From: Chloroflexota bacterium
GTDB taxonomy: Bacteria; Chloroflexota; UBA11872
NCBI GenBank assembly: GCA_026707585.1
Contig: JAPOWQ010000040.1
Span: 62,001 to 126,000 of the forward strand
Direction: 5' to 3'
Length of the DNA: 64,000 nt
The stretch's first letter is position 1. The number at the start of each line of letters is the position of its first letter. Shown piece after piece: positions 63,433 through 64,000 of this stretch. The notes under the pieces were generated by a model, which saw only the letters and a program-made list of their open reading frames with translations, was not told the DNA's origin and did not search any database. The position numbers were made by a program, and so were the translations under genes.

Positions 63433-64000
63433 TCAGGTGCTGAAATTCAGCGCGTGCAATCGCGCCGCCCCGCAGAAGTGAATCCGCAGCCGGACCGCTT
63501 CCGGGTCCAACTCGTCCCACCGCCGCTCCCGCCAGCTCACCGTCTCACGCAGCCCATCACGGCTCACCGGCCGGCAATCGTCGCGGCTGAATCCCGCCAG
63601 CGGCTCGTCGCCCTCCGCCGGCAGCACCTCTACCTCCACCCAGCTCCGCAGCGGCTGCCCATCGCTGACGTTCAGCGAGAGCCGCGCCCCCCGCTCCTCG
63701 GCCGTAATCGCCCGCGTCACCGCGTACCCCGGCGTCTCCCGGTCCACCGTCTCCAGGCACGTGAACCGGTCCCGCCCCAGCGTCGCCAGCCCCATTTGCG
63801 ACAGCCGCAGCGCCCCGGTGTTCGGCCAGTGCGAGTCGTCCGGAATATTCCCGCCCGGCCAGCTGGTCCAGTCCTCGCCATTGCCGCAGTAGTACAGGTA
63901 CATCCGGTCGCTGTGCTCCACCAGCTTGTCCGCGATCACCAGCGACCCGCTGTCCCAGTCCCCGCGTACCCCTCGCCGGATCAGCGGCTGGTGCGTCTGC
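63433..64000 (-). CDS. Propeller-type glycosidase-like protein, C-terminal part (runs off window)
   Basis: The frame is open to the window edge; the first readable residues are QTHQPLIRRGVRGDWDSGSL. YYCGNGEDWTSWPGGNIPDD, LRLSQMGLATLGRDRFTCLE, the beta-sandwich SLNVSDGQPLRSWVEVEV and the end RLRIHFCGAARLHALNF match the paralogue at 45507. The conserved Trp is present (ETVSWRERR). It is the sixth family member in this window. It ends 13 bases upstream of the ThDP gene and is probably cotranscribed with it. Confidence 0.75.
   Translation of the reverse strand, partial: QTHQPLIRRGVRGDWDSGSLVIADKLVEHSDRMYLYYCGNGEDWTSWPGGNIPDDSHWPNTGALRLSQMGLATLGRDRFTCLETVDRETPGYAVTRAITAEERGARLSLNVSDGQPLRSWVEVEVLPAEGDEPLAGFSRDDCRPVSRDGLRETVSWRERRWDELDPEAVRLRIHFCGAARLHALNFST

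Noticed and set aside
1-64000. tRNA genes or CRISPR arrays
   Set aside because: No T-loop/acceptor pattern and no regularly spaced direct repeats were found by eye.

Overview
The window looks like a chromosomal segment of an uncultured, GC-rich Chloroflexota bacterium, probably aquatic or host-associated. This is inferred from style, not from a marker gene. Lipoproteins carry long Pro/Thr/Ala-rich linkers after the lipobox (M16 peptidase, BtuF). A solute-binding protein has the Val-Glu-Lys repeat linker typical of that phylum. Sulfatases, PhyH dioxygenases and propeller-type glycosidase-like proteins are abundant. No rRNA or tRNA gene was seen.

Layout. (1) 1-9.5 kb: a frameshifted D-2-hydroxyacid dehydrogenase remnant, a broken solute-binding protein gene, then sulfatase, amidohydrolase and nitrilase-family genes, a PhyH dioxygenase, and a propeller glycosidase-like gene with two in-frame UGA codons, divergent from a GntR regulator. 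(2) 9.5-14.2 kb: an M16 lipoprotein peptidase, a mannonate dehydratase remnant, and a voltage-gated cation channel whose filter resembles a prokaryotic calcium channel. (3) 14.6-28.2 kb: a two-armed cobalamin locus. The plus arm is cbiB, cobD-like, cobQ (interrupted by TAA) and pduX-like. The minus arm is btuC, btuF, btuD, cobO, cobT, cobS, cobC, cobU, read from a cobalamin riboswitch. A propeller gene lies between the arms. Together they would import corrinoid, adenosylate it and assemble the nucleotide loop. No corrin-ring genes are present. (4) 28.2-48.4 kb: a toxin-antitoxin pair, sialidase, solute-binding protein, PhyH dioxygenase, an ABC exporter with a phosphatase gene embedded in it, a HisI-like protein with an altered metal site, adenosine deaminase-like, DNA methyltransferase, esterase, ADP-ribosylglycohydrolase, kinase, RidA, two more propeller proteins and a second sulfatase. 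(5) 48.4-64 kb: a MITE-like element abutting a small lipoprotein gene, surE, an isolated molybdenum hydroxylase subunit with an aldo/keto reductase, a divergent creatininase, a hidden SelW/Rdx-family selenoprotein gene, more propeller genes, an MFS exporter, an alpha/beta hydrolase and a ThDP enzyme.

The strongest new observations are three. First, a small selenoprotein gene at 54475-54723 (CxxU motif, UGA codon, bacterial SECIS-like stem-loop) that a standard gene caller would miss. Second, a propeller-family gene (6995-8527) whose only two in-frame stops are UGA codons exactly where its paralogues have conserved Trp. Third, the channel filter TLEGWTD. All clearly broken genes lie in the first 18 kb, which suggests either local gene decay or a local sequence-quality problem.
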